Part shown: in pieces, positions 42,234 through 52,103 of the stretch
Position numbering within the stretch: position 1 is the stretch's first letter
Layout of the letters: each line of letters starts with the position of its first letter
Source of the DNA: Entoloma clypeatum
Lineage: Eukaryota > Basidiomycota > Agaricomycetes > Agaricales > Entolomataceae
Reading direction: 5' to 3'
DNA: 64,000 nt
Assembly: GCA_963565915.1 (NCBI GenBank)
Contig: OY751486.1
Location: forward strand, 62,001-126,000
Made by a program: the position numbers and the translations under genes
Notes under the pieces: model-generated
Told to the model about the DNA's origin: nothing
The model's input: the letters and a program-made list of their open reading frames with translations, nothing else
The model's database searches: none

Positions 42234-43831
42234 CAGTGACTCAAAAAAATGATTCAATGTTTGACACTTTTTGAATATCTGTTGAATAACTTTGTATCTG
42301 ATATAAATAATACCAGGATGTTGGTATATGGAAGGAAGCATTTCATCAGGGCCATCCATCAAAAAAACAATTATGTAATTCCAATTAGTATCTATGGAAA
42401 TATGATCAGTTTAAAACAGGAACTCATTGAATCAATTATTTGAGGGGGTATCAGAAATATCAGAATCTGATGCTCCACTGATTCTATAGCAACCAATGAG
42501 TGACAAATAGTTGCTATAGTGATGCTACCTTTGATTGGACCTGGACTGAAGGTATTTAAGCAGTCAAAATGCCCTCAGGATGTTTTAAATTCAACACGCA
42601 CCTATTTCCTTTTTTCAGAAGAAAAACATCATTTTTCTGGTCATTCCACCCACTCTATTGCATCTAGCCTGGGTATCAGTCAGCCTACTGTATCCAGAGT
42701 GCTCCAGGACCTTGTTTCCAATTGCCAAACTTCTTCTGCTCGTCGTACTTCCAAGTATTCACTATTGCTCATCATGCAGTTATTCAACAAATTACAACTG
42801 GCAAGGCTGCCAATACTGTGGAGGCCACCAACCACATCAATACCACCATTCCCAGCCCTGTCTCCTCACAAACCATCAGAAATCCCCTCAAAAGGAATGA
42901 GTTCAAGGCAGAAACAAAGAAAAAAAACCATACCTCAAATTGGCACATCACAAGCAATGGTTGGCCTTTGCTCTCAAGTACAAGGAGTGGACTGTGGAGG
43001 ACTGTAAGAGGGTTATTTGATCAGATGAGACAAAAATCAACAGATTTGGGTCAGATGGGAAGCAGTGGGTCTGGAAAAAAAAAGGAGAGGGGTTGATTGA
43101 AAGAGAGGTGGAGGAAACACTGAAGTTTTGAGGTGGAAACATCATAGTATGGGACTGTATGGAATGGAATGGAGTTGGGAAACTTGCAGAGGTTGAGGGG
43201 AGGATGGGTGGTGATTAGTATGTGGCCATTTTGGAGGGTTACTTGCTGCCCAGCATTGATGAAAGTGGAATTTTTGAAGAGACAGTAATTTTTTAGCAGG
43301 ACAATAACCCCAAGCACATCTCCAACAAGGCTATGGAGAAGCAAGGAATTGTGGTCCAGGATTGGCCTTCATAGTCTCCAGATATGAAGATGCAACAGAG
43401 CAGGTGGAATGACTATTGGCGGCCAGAGAAAGGATGTTTTTCTTCTGAGCAGAGGAGATGGGACACATGTTGAATTTGAAATATCTTGAGAGCATTTGGA
43501 CTGCTTAAATACCTTCAGTCCAGGTCCAATCAAAGGTAGCATCACTATAGCAACTATTTGTCACTCATTGGTTGCTATAGAATCAGTGGAGCATCAGATT
43601 CTGATATTTCTGATACCCCCTCAAATAATTGATTCAATGAGTTCCTGTTTTAAACTAATCATATCTCCATAGATACTAATCAGAATTACATAATTGTTTT
43701 TTTGATGGATGGCCCTGATCAAATGCTTCCTTCCATATACCAGCATCCTGGTATTATTTATATCAGATACAAAGTTATTCAACAGATATTCAAAAAGTGT
43801 CAAACATTGAATCATTTTTTTTGAGTCACTG
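42234..43831 (+). mobile_element. Tc1/mariner-like transposon with long TIRs
   Basis: A 1598-bp element beginning CAGTGACTCAAAAAAA and ending with its reverse complement, flanked by TA (42232-42233 and 43832-43833). The inverted repeats extend about 360 bp inwards (42234 to about 42596, and about 43467 to 43831), far longer than usual for the group. They contain repeats of TAGCAACTATTTGTCACTCA type. The empty site is seen in the copia-B 5' LTR at 36452-36458. Confidence 0.93.
42519..43400 (+). pseudogene. Tc1-like transposase, broken
   Basis: Recognisable pieces in order are an N-terminal helix-turn-helix (SIASSLGISQPTVSRVL, about 42650-42705), the first catalytic Asp in SDETKINRFGSDGKQWVWKK (about 43021-43082) and the second in QDNNPKH (about 43301). 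They are spread over more than one frame. A TGA at 43018-43020 stands where Trp is expected, and a TAG precedes QDNN where Gln is expected. The third acidic residue is not convincingly seen. This copy is dead. Confidence 0.8.
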
Positions 43832-43930
43832 TACCTTCATCACTCAAGCTCTTCTCGCTCTTCTTGCCTCCAATGTGAGTATCTTACCCAGGCTTCCCTG
43901 CGTATGTAGGTGTGCTGTTTCAATACGACC

Positions 43931-44350
43931 TTATGATCCAAGAGTCAAACTCAGATACTTGCAAGGGAGATCCGAAGGTTAGATTGAGCAGTCTGATAAG
44001 TAATACAACACACACCTTGCAAGGGAGATCCAAAGAGAAAGTTCTAAGGATTCCCCTGCAAGCTAGCGAGATAAATAGTAAAATGAGATATGAAATAAGA
44101 GATAAAATGAGACACATGAATGATGAGCAATGATCGGGAGTAGCAATGAAGGATGAATGGAAACAAGATGAATGATAGTACCTGCGATCCGACGTGCGGA
44201 GTAGCGGATGGGGGCAGAGTCGTCGGATGCGGGGAGGCAGATAAGATGTCGGAGACAGTGGATACAATCGGAGGATGTCGGAGATGGTGGAATAGAAAGG
44301 AAAGGAAGAAAGGAAAGGTAAAGTAAAAAGTGAAAGTGGTTGCCCTTACA
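43931..44350 (-). repeat. gypsy-2 5' LTR, main part
   Basis: Continuation of the LTR that begins at 36073-36085, ending GCCCTTACA at 44350. After it copia A3 sequence resumes. Confidence 0.93.
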
Positions 44351-47300
44351 TACAGAGTGCGTAGATCACTTCAGCAGTGATCTACACAAAAAATATATTA
44401 AACATTTTGCCTCTTGTACACATTGTAAGGAAAAAGAACGCGCGCAATGGATCTTAGATTCCGGTGCCTCTTTACACTTCACCTATGAGTTTAAGGACTT
44501 CACATATTATAGACCTCTCACGGTCAAGCATTTTGTCCAAACTGCAGCTAAAGGGAAAAAAACTGGAAATTCTCGGAGTTGGGGCCATTCCAGTATGGCA
44601 CACCCTAAATGGGGAAGTTAAAACCCATCTTCTCAGACCAGTGTTCTACATCCCGGACATGGACACACGTCTATTGTCCCTAGGCGTCTTCCTTAACCAT
44701 GGTTACAAAGTAGACGGGACTTGTGGAGAAATCAACATCTCCAAAGGGCTGAGCAAAATCCAGTTTTTGCCCCACATCCTTGGTCAAACCATTTACTGGT
44801 TAGACACTGAAATACGCTATGACCAGATCCATGCGATCTCAAGCGAAATCACTGTTGAAACATGGCACAAGCGCCTTGGTCACCCAAATGATCAAGCACT
44901 CCGAAAGATTCCCACCAGTACCAAAGGGGTACCTGAAACACTAGTATGTGAGAAATCACAGGAAAGTTGCACAGGTTGCCTCAAAGGGAAAGTGCCAAAT
45001 CAGTCATATCCCAATTTGATGACAAGGGCAACCAAAACCTTTGATCTGATCCATTCCGATCTCAAACAGATATCCACGGCATCATACCATAAATATAAAT
45101 ATTTCCTCACGTTTTTGGACAATCTTTCATCCCACGTCTGGGTTGTCTTGCTTAGAAAGAAGTCGGATGCCATCACGGCACTGCGACAATTTCTTGCGAT
45201 GATCCAGAATCAGTTCGCTGCCACTCCTAAAAAATGGCAAGTTGATGGAGGTGGAGAGTTTGACGAATACAAGGATGTACTTGCCGATCATGGAGTTCTG
45301 ATCGACATCACGCTCCCGTATCAGCACCAGCAGAACGGTAGAGCAGAACAGATAAATCGAACCCTGTGGGAGAAATCTCAGGCCTTGCGCTTCGACGTGT
45401 GCTTACCCCCTATGTGGTGGGAATTCTGTTTGGAACATGCAGCGTTTCTCTACAACAGAACGCCCATGCAGCGTCTCAAATGGAATACCCCTTACTTCAG
45501 GGTGACCAATGAGATCCCCGATATGTCAAGCATCAGAGTCTTCGGATATCAGGCATATGTGTATATCCCAAAGGAAAAACGTAGAAATTCCCTGGAGTCT
45601 AGATCTCGATTGATGATTTATCTCGGATTAAAGCCAGGGGTCAAAGGATACCGTTTCATGGATCCTGAGACTAATACAATTTTCATGGGTGGGAAAGCTA
45701 TCTTTGATGAAAGCAAGTACCCTAGATGCCACATCGACCCTTTGCCAGAAAACCATCCAGAAATGGAAAACCCAGAACCAGCTGATGAGTTTGAGGACCT
45801 CATTCCCGGAAACGATGACAATGACAGTCATTACAAAAAACATCACGACCCTGTTCCCACTGGACAGGATCACCCTGAATCAGACGATGATTTGCCGCGT
45901 AGCGAGCCCGATGACGAGCCACGAGTACCCACTCCAGAGCCCGAGCAAGTACCAGATCGACCGATCAGGGAACGACGAGTTCGGAGAATGCCAGACAGCA
46001 TCTATGGGGAAGACACCCCTGCTTCTGATCTTGAAAAAATGGATTGAAGACGTAGATTGGGCGGTCAAACAGCATGGATGAACGATCTCCTGATGGAGGC
46101 AATCTCCATCCAAGTAGGCATCATCGAAATGTCACACAAAGACATATACTCTCTTCCGAACAAAGAAGATTGGTATGCGGCAGAACGAAAAGAGCTAGAC
46201 ATGCTCAAAAGCCGCGGGGTGATCACGGAGTTAGTACCCCTACCTACAGGGAGGAAAGCTCTAAGGAACAAATGGGTTTACAACGAAAAATCCGACGGGC
46301 GTTTGAAAGCGCGCCTTGTTGCAAAAGGTTTCTCACAGGTAGAAGGGATTGACTTCGATCAGATCTTCTCACCAGTAGTGAGATACGAGACCGTCCGATT
46401 AATTCTGGCATTGACAGCCCTTGAAGGGTGGTTCATGACACTCTTGGACGTCTCAGCAGCCTTCCTCTATGGAACACTCCGTGAGGTAATTTACATGCAA
46501 CAGCCTGAGGGCTACATAGTAAAAGGAAAAGAAAACCTCGTGTACCGACTATACAAAGCCCTATACGGACTCAAGCAGGCCGCATTAGCCTGGTGGAGGG
46601 AACTCGATTCCTCCATGAAAAAGCTCGGCTTTGTCCGGCTTCACTCCGATGCGGGAGTTTTCATTCACACAAGTACCAAAGGGGAAACTGTGATCGCCGT
46701 CATTTATGTCGATGACTCTGCTTTTCTCGGCACAAACCAGGAATACACGCTGGAAAAAAAGAAGGCCTTCATGACAACATGGGAATGTAGGGACCTAGGC
46801 CACCTAGTCCCTGATGGGGAACCAAAAGAATTTCTCTCTATCCAAATAAGGCAACGTGGGAAGAGGATCTTCATTGATCAAGTACCCTACCTTGAGAAAA
46901 TTCTCGCACGCATGGGGATGAGCGAATCTAATGCCACCCATACCCCACTCCCAATGGGCTACAAACCCATGAAATCTGAAGATGAACCCAATGCGGAACT
47001 CAGATCCAAATACCAATCCATCATCGGATCATTATTGTACTTAATGATCGGGACAAGACCCGACATTTGTTTCGCCGTAATTAAAATGTCCCAATTTTCC
47101 GCAAACCCTACCAAACGCCATTTAGAAGTGGCAAGGGATATTTGCAGGTATTTGAAGGCAACAAAAAATTACGCGATCATGTATGATGGTGATTCTGGGA
47201 AAGGAATCTACGCATTCACAGACTCCGATTGGGTGTCAGACGAAAACACCAGGAAGTCCACCACTGGTTACTTCGTATCGCTGGCATCTGGAGCAGTAAC

Positions 47301-47670
47301 CTGGGTTTCATCGGCGCAAAAAACCATTGCCCTCTCTTCCACGGAAGCAGAATACATGGCGCTATCAGATTGCAGTCGCGCAGTGACATGGCTTAGAAGC
47401 ATGCTTGCCGAGCTTGGAATGCAGATCAGATCAGTACCGATCTACGGAGATAACAATGGCTCCGTCTTTATCGCATCCAACCCTGTAACTGAGAAGCGAT
47501 CCAAGCACATTGACGTGCGATTCCACTTCGTCAGAGAAAAAGTCTCCGAAGGGATAATTACGGTCGAATTCATTGAAGGAGTGAACAACCCTGCAGACCT
47601 TTTAACTAAGAATCTGGGGAAAATCCTCTTCAACAAGTTTATCCCGTACTTTGGATTGATAAAAAACTAG
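44351..47670 (+). pseudogene. copia A3 Pol (protease, integrase, RT, RNase H)
   Basis: It covers WILDSGASLHF (protease), the integrase zinc finger and core, YVDDSAFLG (RT) and RNase H. Lesions are an extra A in the run at about 44560-44568 that shifts the frame after protease, and TGA at 46045-46047, shared with A2 through the copied block. At 45184-45186 it keeps CGA where A2 has TGA, so the conversion tract begins after that point. The RT/RNase H part, 46057-47670, is identical at protein level to A2. Confidence 0.9.
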
Positions 47671-47745
47671 GTGAAACAGAGTACCTATATATATATGTGG
47701 GAAAAAGTAAGATGTATTTAGAAGTATGTACTAAATATGGGGGGG

Positions 47746-48054
47746 TGTTGAAACTTTTCCCATCACGTAGATCAGATTAGATTAGATTACATCACGTGAC
47801 ATTTACATATCTTCATTACATACTTGTTTGGTTGGTACAAACAGTAGTACGGTATATAAGACCAGGAAACTGTCAATATCAACAAGTTGTCTCTTGACTC
47901 TTAACCAGCTCCATCGCTCCTACCAGCCTCAACCGCTCTCACCAGCCTCACCCCTCCCAAACCATGTAAGTGGCTAGAACGGTTATGTAGAGTACTTCCA
48001 CTGTAGCAGGTTACTCAGTACATCTGTGGCTAACGCCCAGGTGGAACTTCAACA
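47746..48054 (+). repeat. copied 3' LTR of copia A2
   Basis: 309-bp LTR identical to 30524-30832, part of the duplicated block. Confidence 0.93.
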
Positions 48055-48165
48055 ACATGTCGCCTCAACAAGTTGTTTTTGACAAGAGCCGTTCCTCTTC
48101 CTCTAACCACCACCATTGATTGTTAGGCGCCCGCGTTTTTCGTCGATCCGTGCTGGTTGTAGTAG

Positions 48166-48510
48166 TGTAAGGGCAACCTTACGATCCAAGACTCAAACTC
48201 AGATACTTGCAAGGGAGATCCGAAGAGAAAGTTCTAAGGATTCCCCTGCAAGCTAGCTGCGATAAATAGTAAAATGAGATATGAAATAAGAGATAAAACG
48301 AGACGCATGAATGATGAGCAATGATCGGGAGTAGCGATGAAGGATGAATGGAAACAAGATGAATGATAGTACCTGCGATCTGACGTATGCGGAGAGGCGG
48401 ATAAGATGTCGGAGACAGCGGATACGATCGGAGGACGTCGGAGATGGTGGAATAGAAAGGAAAGGAGGAAAGTAAAGGAAAAGTGAAAAGTGAAAATGGT
48501 TGCCCTTACA
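48166..48510 (-). repeat. copied solo LTR of the gypsy-1 family
   Basis: Copy of 30944-31288 with the same AGTAG flanks, part of the duplicated block. It is not an independent insertion. Confidence 0.93.
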
Positions 48511-48975
48511 AGTAGCACAGTAGCATCCAACACATCCTCTGTGCAGGTCTGGGTCTTTGACCTTGCATTGATACTACAATCTCGTCCTTCATGCCTCGCA
48601 AGAAGCCTTCCAAGCAGCAGAATGCACCTAGTGTGCCCATTCCTGGCGCTCCCCCTGTAACAATGATCTTCTCCCAGATAATCATCCTCTCCACAAATAC
48701 TTGGTTCGCCCCATTTTTGCCAACATAGAACACACCGATTTCCTCGGCGATCTCGAACGTTCATTCTGCATGGACACCGTGAAATACTACTTTCGCGAGT
48801 CCCCTTTCACCTTTTCTGAACTGTCCCCAACATTCCGAAACCGTCTAAAGTACTTCTCGTCATGGATTGACCATTACACAGAACACTGACAGTTGGCGAA
48901 CTCATCCACCCAGACGCCTTCACCACCCCCTCCCCCACCAGCACCAGCTGCCCGCCAGTCCTGCTCGACGCAGAC

Positions 48976-49542
48976 AACCCTACCAAACGCCATTTAGAAG
49001 TGGCAAGGGATGTTTGCAGGTATTTGAAGGCAACAAAAGATTACGCGATCATGTATGATGGTGATTCTGGGAAAGGAATCTACGCATTTACAGACTCTGA
49101 TTGGGCGTCAGACGAAAACACCAGAAAATCCACCACTGGTTACTTCATATCGCTGGCGTCTGGAGCAGTAACATGGGTTTCATCGGCGCAAAAAACCATT
49201 GCCCTCTCTTCCACAGAAGCAGAGTACATGGCGCTATCAGATTGCAGTCGCACAGTGACATGGCTTAGAAGCATGCTTGCCGAACTTGGAATGCAGATCG
49301 GATCAGTTCCGATATATGGAGACAACAATGGCTCCGTCTTTATCGCATCCAATCCTGTAACTGAGAAGCGATCCAAGCACATCGACGTGCGATTCCACTT
49401 TGTCAGAGAAAAAGTATCCGAAGGAATTATTATGGTCGAATTCATCAAAGGAGTGAATAACCCTGCAGACCTTTTAACTAAGAATCTGGGGAAAATCCTC
49501 TTCAACAAGTTTATCCCGTACTTTGGATTACTTAAAAACTAG
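48976..49542 (+). pseudogene. copia A3 RNase H end (original 3' part)
   Basis: It begins abruptly inside the RT/RNase H linker (NPTKRHLEVARD) and runs through TDSDW, SSTEAEYMA and YGDNNG to a TAG at 49542. It differs from A2 at scattered sites, at about the level seen in 44351-45462. This supports the view that both are parts of the original A3 element. Confidence 0.85.
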
Positions 49543-49611
49543 ACGAAGAAAGAGTACCTATATGGGAAAAAGTAAAGATGTATTTAGAAGTATGTACTAA
49601 ATATGGGGGGG

Positions 49612-49922
49612 TGTTGAAACTTTTCCATCACGTAGATTAGATTAGATTATATTACATCACGTGACCATTTACACATCTTCGATTACATACTTATTTGGTT
49701 GGTACAAACAGTAGTACGGTATATAAGACCAGGAAACTGTCAATATCAACAAGTTGTCTCTTGACTCTTAACCAGCTCCATCGCTCTTACCAGCCTCAAC
49801 CGCTCTCACCAGCCTCACCCTTTCCAATCCAAGTAAGTAACTAGAACAGTTAAGTAGAGTACTTCCACTGTAGCTGTGTTGCTCAGTACATCTGCGGCTA
49901 GTGCCCAGGTGGAACTTCAACA
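49612..49922 (+). repeat. copia A3 original 3' LTR
   Basis: 311 bp, TGTTGAA to TTCAACA, preceded by the polypurine tract. It carries AAGTAAGT where the other LTRs have ATGTAAGT: the donor is kept and the ATG is lost. Confidence 0.93.
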
Positions 49923-51167
49923 GTCACTGCCAGACAGAATCACATAAACCAGGGTACCCTCGGATAGCCCTCGTCAAGGGCTTTTGGAATAACCAAACAC
50001 CAAGGGGAACGGTGCCACAGATCGCGAGATATGGCCGAAATATGAAAAGGACCGCAAGTCGGCACAAAAACGCGAATGGCGACGTCCATGGCGCGGAATG
50101 GGGTAAACCCATACATCGGCGGAAAGCGCAAGGGCTTTTGAACGAGACCTGGGCAAAGGCGAACGGTGCGGCGGTTCCAGAGATAGAGCCGAAAATGTGA
50201 AAAAGGCGGATAGTTGGTGATAGAGGGTGAGGAAGTGATGATAGAGGGAAGACCAGGTAGGGAAAGGGACTGTCCAAAGAGGCCTTTCAGATGCAAGAGA
50301 GACCTTGGAGAAACATAGCCTGGTTCCCAAGATATGGGCCAATCTTCCTGCCAGCTCATCAACACCAGCACAACAACAACCACATCAGTACTATGGCAAT
50401 CTTGATGGCAATGTTGCTTAATTTATACTTGGTGTACTTGGGCCGGCACTAAGTCACATCTAAGTACTCGACATAGCTTAATTTGTACTTGAACAAATAG
50501 TTACTTAATATCTTCTTGCACAGATTCTAAGTCACTTAAAGTCGGAGTCATGTTTACTGCCTTAGATGCGAGTTGACCAAGTCAAATTCAAGTACATTCG
50601 CAAGCATTGAAGAACATTTAAGGCCATGTTTTACACCAAGTATACTCAGCATTTCTATGCTTCCTCGCATCACCAAGATAAGACCAAGAACATATGAAGA
50701 CCATTTCCAGTGTCAAGCAGCCAAGGAAGCAATCAAGCGCAGCCTCAGATTTTCACGGCTTGCAAAACGTCACCCAAAGCTATCTTCAAGAAGTCAAGAT
50801 CTAGCCAAACACTCAAAGGGTCAAGAAAAGCACACAATAAGTCCATCTATTTGGCCACCAAGGGCCAGCAAAGTCTAATTTCGAACAAGGACAGTAATCA
50901 TTAAGCAAAAACAAAGTAGGCATATGAGTTGAATCATATGCCAGCGGACGGGGACAGAGTGGGGGTTGAAGGACAAGATAGGTAAAAGCATAGAATAGAT
51001 ATGTGGATAGAAGTGTTTTGAGGGGGATGGGGATAAGCAAAGCAGCACATTGATGAGACAGCACATCGGTGAAACAGTATGTTGACAAGACAGTATGTTG
51101 ACGAGACAAACGATTACTGCTTGGAAAATCAGATTCACACTCAAAAAAGAAATGAACGGAACATACA
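49923..51167. other. stretch without a gene; one 75-bp direct repeat
   Basis: 49974-50050 and 50128-50205 are diverged direct repeats (CAAGGGCTTTTG..., GAACGGTGC..., GCCGAAA...). 50400-50900 is AT-rich unique-looking sequence. The frames on both strands show no domain. Confidence 0.4.
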
Positions 51168-51690
51168 TCAAACTTCCTGTGGTTGCTCGTTATCGCTGCC
51201 ATCGCTGCCGTCACCTTCAGCAAGAAAAGCACACTCATCATCTTGATCCGTTTCCGTTTGAGATGATTTACTACCGCCTGGTCGCGCAGCCTTCGCGAAC
51301 TGCATTGCATTGTTGAATATGACCGTGACTTGCTCATGACTTAGGTTCTTGATGCTCGTCAGATATGACCGTGTAGCATGGCCCCATCCATCTTCTGAGA
51401 AAGCAAGGGATCACATGGCTTTCTTCCCGCTTGCTGGATTGACAGTAATCGTGAGGCCGATTGCCTTTCCTGTCCTCCTCGCCACTTCAACACTCTCAAT
51501 GGTGATATTTCCGGCCTTCCAAAGATTCAGTGCACGTTCAAGCTATTGCCAATGTCAACAAATTCAAATGATAACGAACAACAACATACTGCTGTAATGG
51601 CCAATGCGAGGGCAGCAGTTGGCATACCTTTTTCGGGACAAAGGTTAGGGACGTTGCAGAAACCTGAAATAGCAGTGAAGTGAACAGCAA
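51168..51690 (-). pseudogene. C-terminal part of an unknown fungal gene
   Basis: On the minus strand a frame with a segment GMPTAALALAITA is followed by a clear intron (GTATGTTG to GGCAATAG). The frame then continues with LERALNLWKAGNITIES, SGKKAM, a TGA at 51411-51413, SLAFSEDGWGHATRSYL, and an acidic tail ending at TGA 51168-51170. The TGA fits a CGA-to-TGA change. The gene's 5' part would lie beyond gypsy-3, but the sequence there is Plavaka, so the rest was not found. The family is not recognised. Confidence 0.45.
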
Positions 51691-51694
51691 GAAC

Positions 51695-52082
51695 TGTTAC
51701 GGACTTACCGTTTTGTATGTTACGCACTTTTTCCTTGCATTGTACCTTCGTCATTTCTTTGACTCATCGGACCGCTTATTCATTTACCTTTACTCTACCA
51801 TTCTCCTTTAGTATACTTCGCTCCCGCGCTGACTCGCACTCCGCAGTAGGGATTACTCAGTCCACAGTCGTCTGACTCATTTCGCACTGCCTTTCTGCAG
51901 TTACTGACTCATCCGTACTGCCTTCCGCAGCTACTGACTCACTCGCTACCGCTCGTAGCCAGTACTATATAAACCCCATGTACCATAGCTACATTCCTTA
52001 GATTTAGCAATCACTTTGCTCTTCGCCTTTCCACTTCCTGCATACTCTGCCCGAACCTTGGAACAGTTTGTTAAGCATAACA
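51695..52082 (+). repeat. gypsy-3 5' LTR
   Basis: 388 bp. U3 carries an array of TGACTCA sites, then TATATAAA at 51966-51973. The predicted RNA start is near 52000 and U5 ends in GCATAACA. Confidence 0.92.
51760..51973 (+). promoter_or_regulatory. gypsy-3 promoter with TGACTCA array
   Basis: TGACTCA, the binding site of Gcn4/AP-1-type bZIP factors, occurs at 51760, 51873, 51905 and 51935, with TGACTCG at 51830. A TATA box follows at 51966-51973. The diverged 3' LTR keeps the motif at 58049, 58100 and 58183 before its TATA box at 58215-58222. Confidence 0.6.
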
Positions 52083-52084
52083 AG

Positions 52085-52095
52085 TTGCTAAATCT
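52085..52095 (+). promoter_or_regulatory. gypsy-3 self-primer binding site
   Basis: TTGCTAAATCT, two bases after the LTR, is the exact complement of AGATTTAGCAA at 52000-52010, about 27 nt after the TATA box, where the RNA should start. Eleven bases is the primer length used by the fission-yeast element Tf1. Confidence 0.75.
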
Positions 52096-52103
52096 CGTTA
52101 GGT

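Larger units (their letters stand above)
36086..43925 (+). mobile_element. copia-B: gag-only, non-autonomous Ty1/copia element
   Basis: A 7840-bp insertion in the 5' LTR of gypsy-2 with 5-bp duplication CGACC (36081-36085 and 43926-43930). Without the nested Tc1-like element it is about 6.2 kb. It has 443-bp LTRs (TGTTGA to TCAATA), the iMet-type primer site, a predicted leader intron, a 287-codon gag-like ORF, and a polypurine tract (GAGGGGGAG) before the 3' LTR. No protease, integrase, RT or RNase H motif exists in the 3.2 kb after gag, so it must borrow pol from another copia element. The non-coding body carries an array of small stem-loops. Confidence 0.9.
41883..43925 (+). repeat. copia-B 3' LTR, split by the Tc1-like element
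   Basis: LTR sequence at 41883-42233 and 43834-43925 (with one copy of the TA) equals the 5' LTR. The Tc1-like element is inserted at the TA of CAAGTACCTTC. Confidence 0.92.
32167..44350 (-). mobile_element. gypsy-2: truncated chromovirus, interrupted by copia-B
   Basis: A second copy of the gypsy-1 family on the minus strand. Homology starts abruptly at 32167 (corresponding to about 19153 in gypsy-1), so the 3' LTR, most of integrase and the chromodomain are lost. Its 5' LTR survives as 36073-36085 plus 43931-44350, split by copia-B. It sits inside copia A3, whose sequence resumes at 44351 with TACAG. It differs from gypsy-1 at many sites, mostly CG to TG or CA. Confidence 0.93.
45463..48975 (+). 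repeat. 3.5-kb block duplicated from the copia A2 locus
   Basis: It corresponds to 28241-31753 at a constant offset of 17,222 bases, with no difference noticed on reading. It includes the second half of pol, the 3' LTR (47746-48054), the ACATG duplication, the 11-bp end of the split solo LTR, its AGTTG duplication, and the gypsy-1-family solo LTR with its AGTAG duplications. These flanking scars exist only at the A2 locus, which fixes the direction of copying. Confidence 0.85.
44351..49922 (+). mobile_element. copia A3: rearranged family-A element
   Basis: The 5' part of this element lay left of gypsy-2 and is gone; the remainder starts at the position equal to 27131 in A2. It contains its own diverged sequence at 44351 to about 45462, a block of 3.5 kb apparently identical to the A2 locus (45463-48975) including A2's 3' LTR and flank, and then its own diverged 3' end (48976-49922). 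There is thus one element with a foreign segment in its middle. Confidence 0.85.

Noticed and set aside
48166..48510. Two independent solo-LTR insertions (30944 and 48166)
   Set aside because: Same flanks, same duplication and a constant 17,222-base offset show one insertion copied with its surroundings.
44351..49922. Two separate copia elements, one ending at 48054 and one starting at 48976
   Set aside because: The diverged outer parts share a similar divergence from A2 and the middle is a copy of the A2 locus, so one element with a converted middle explains the data better.
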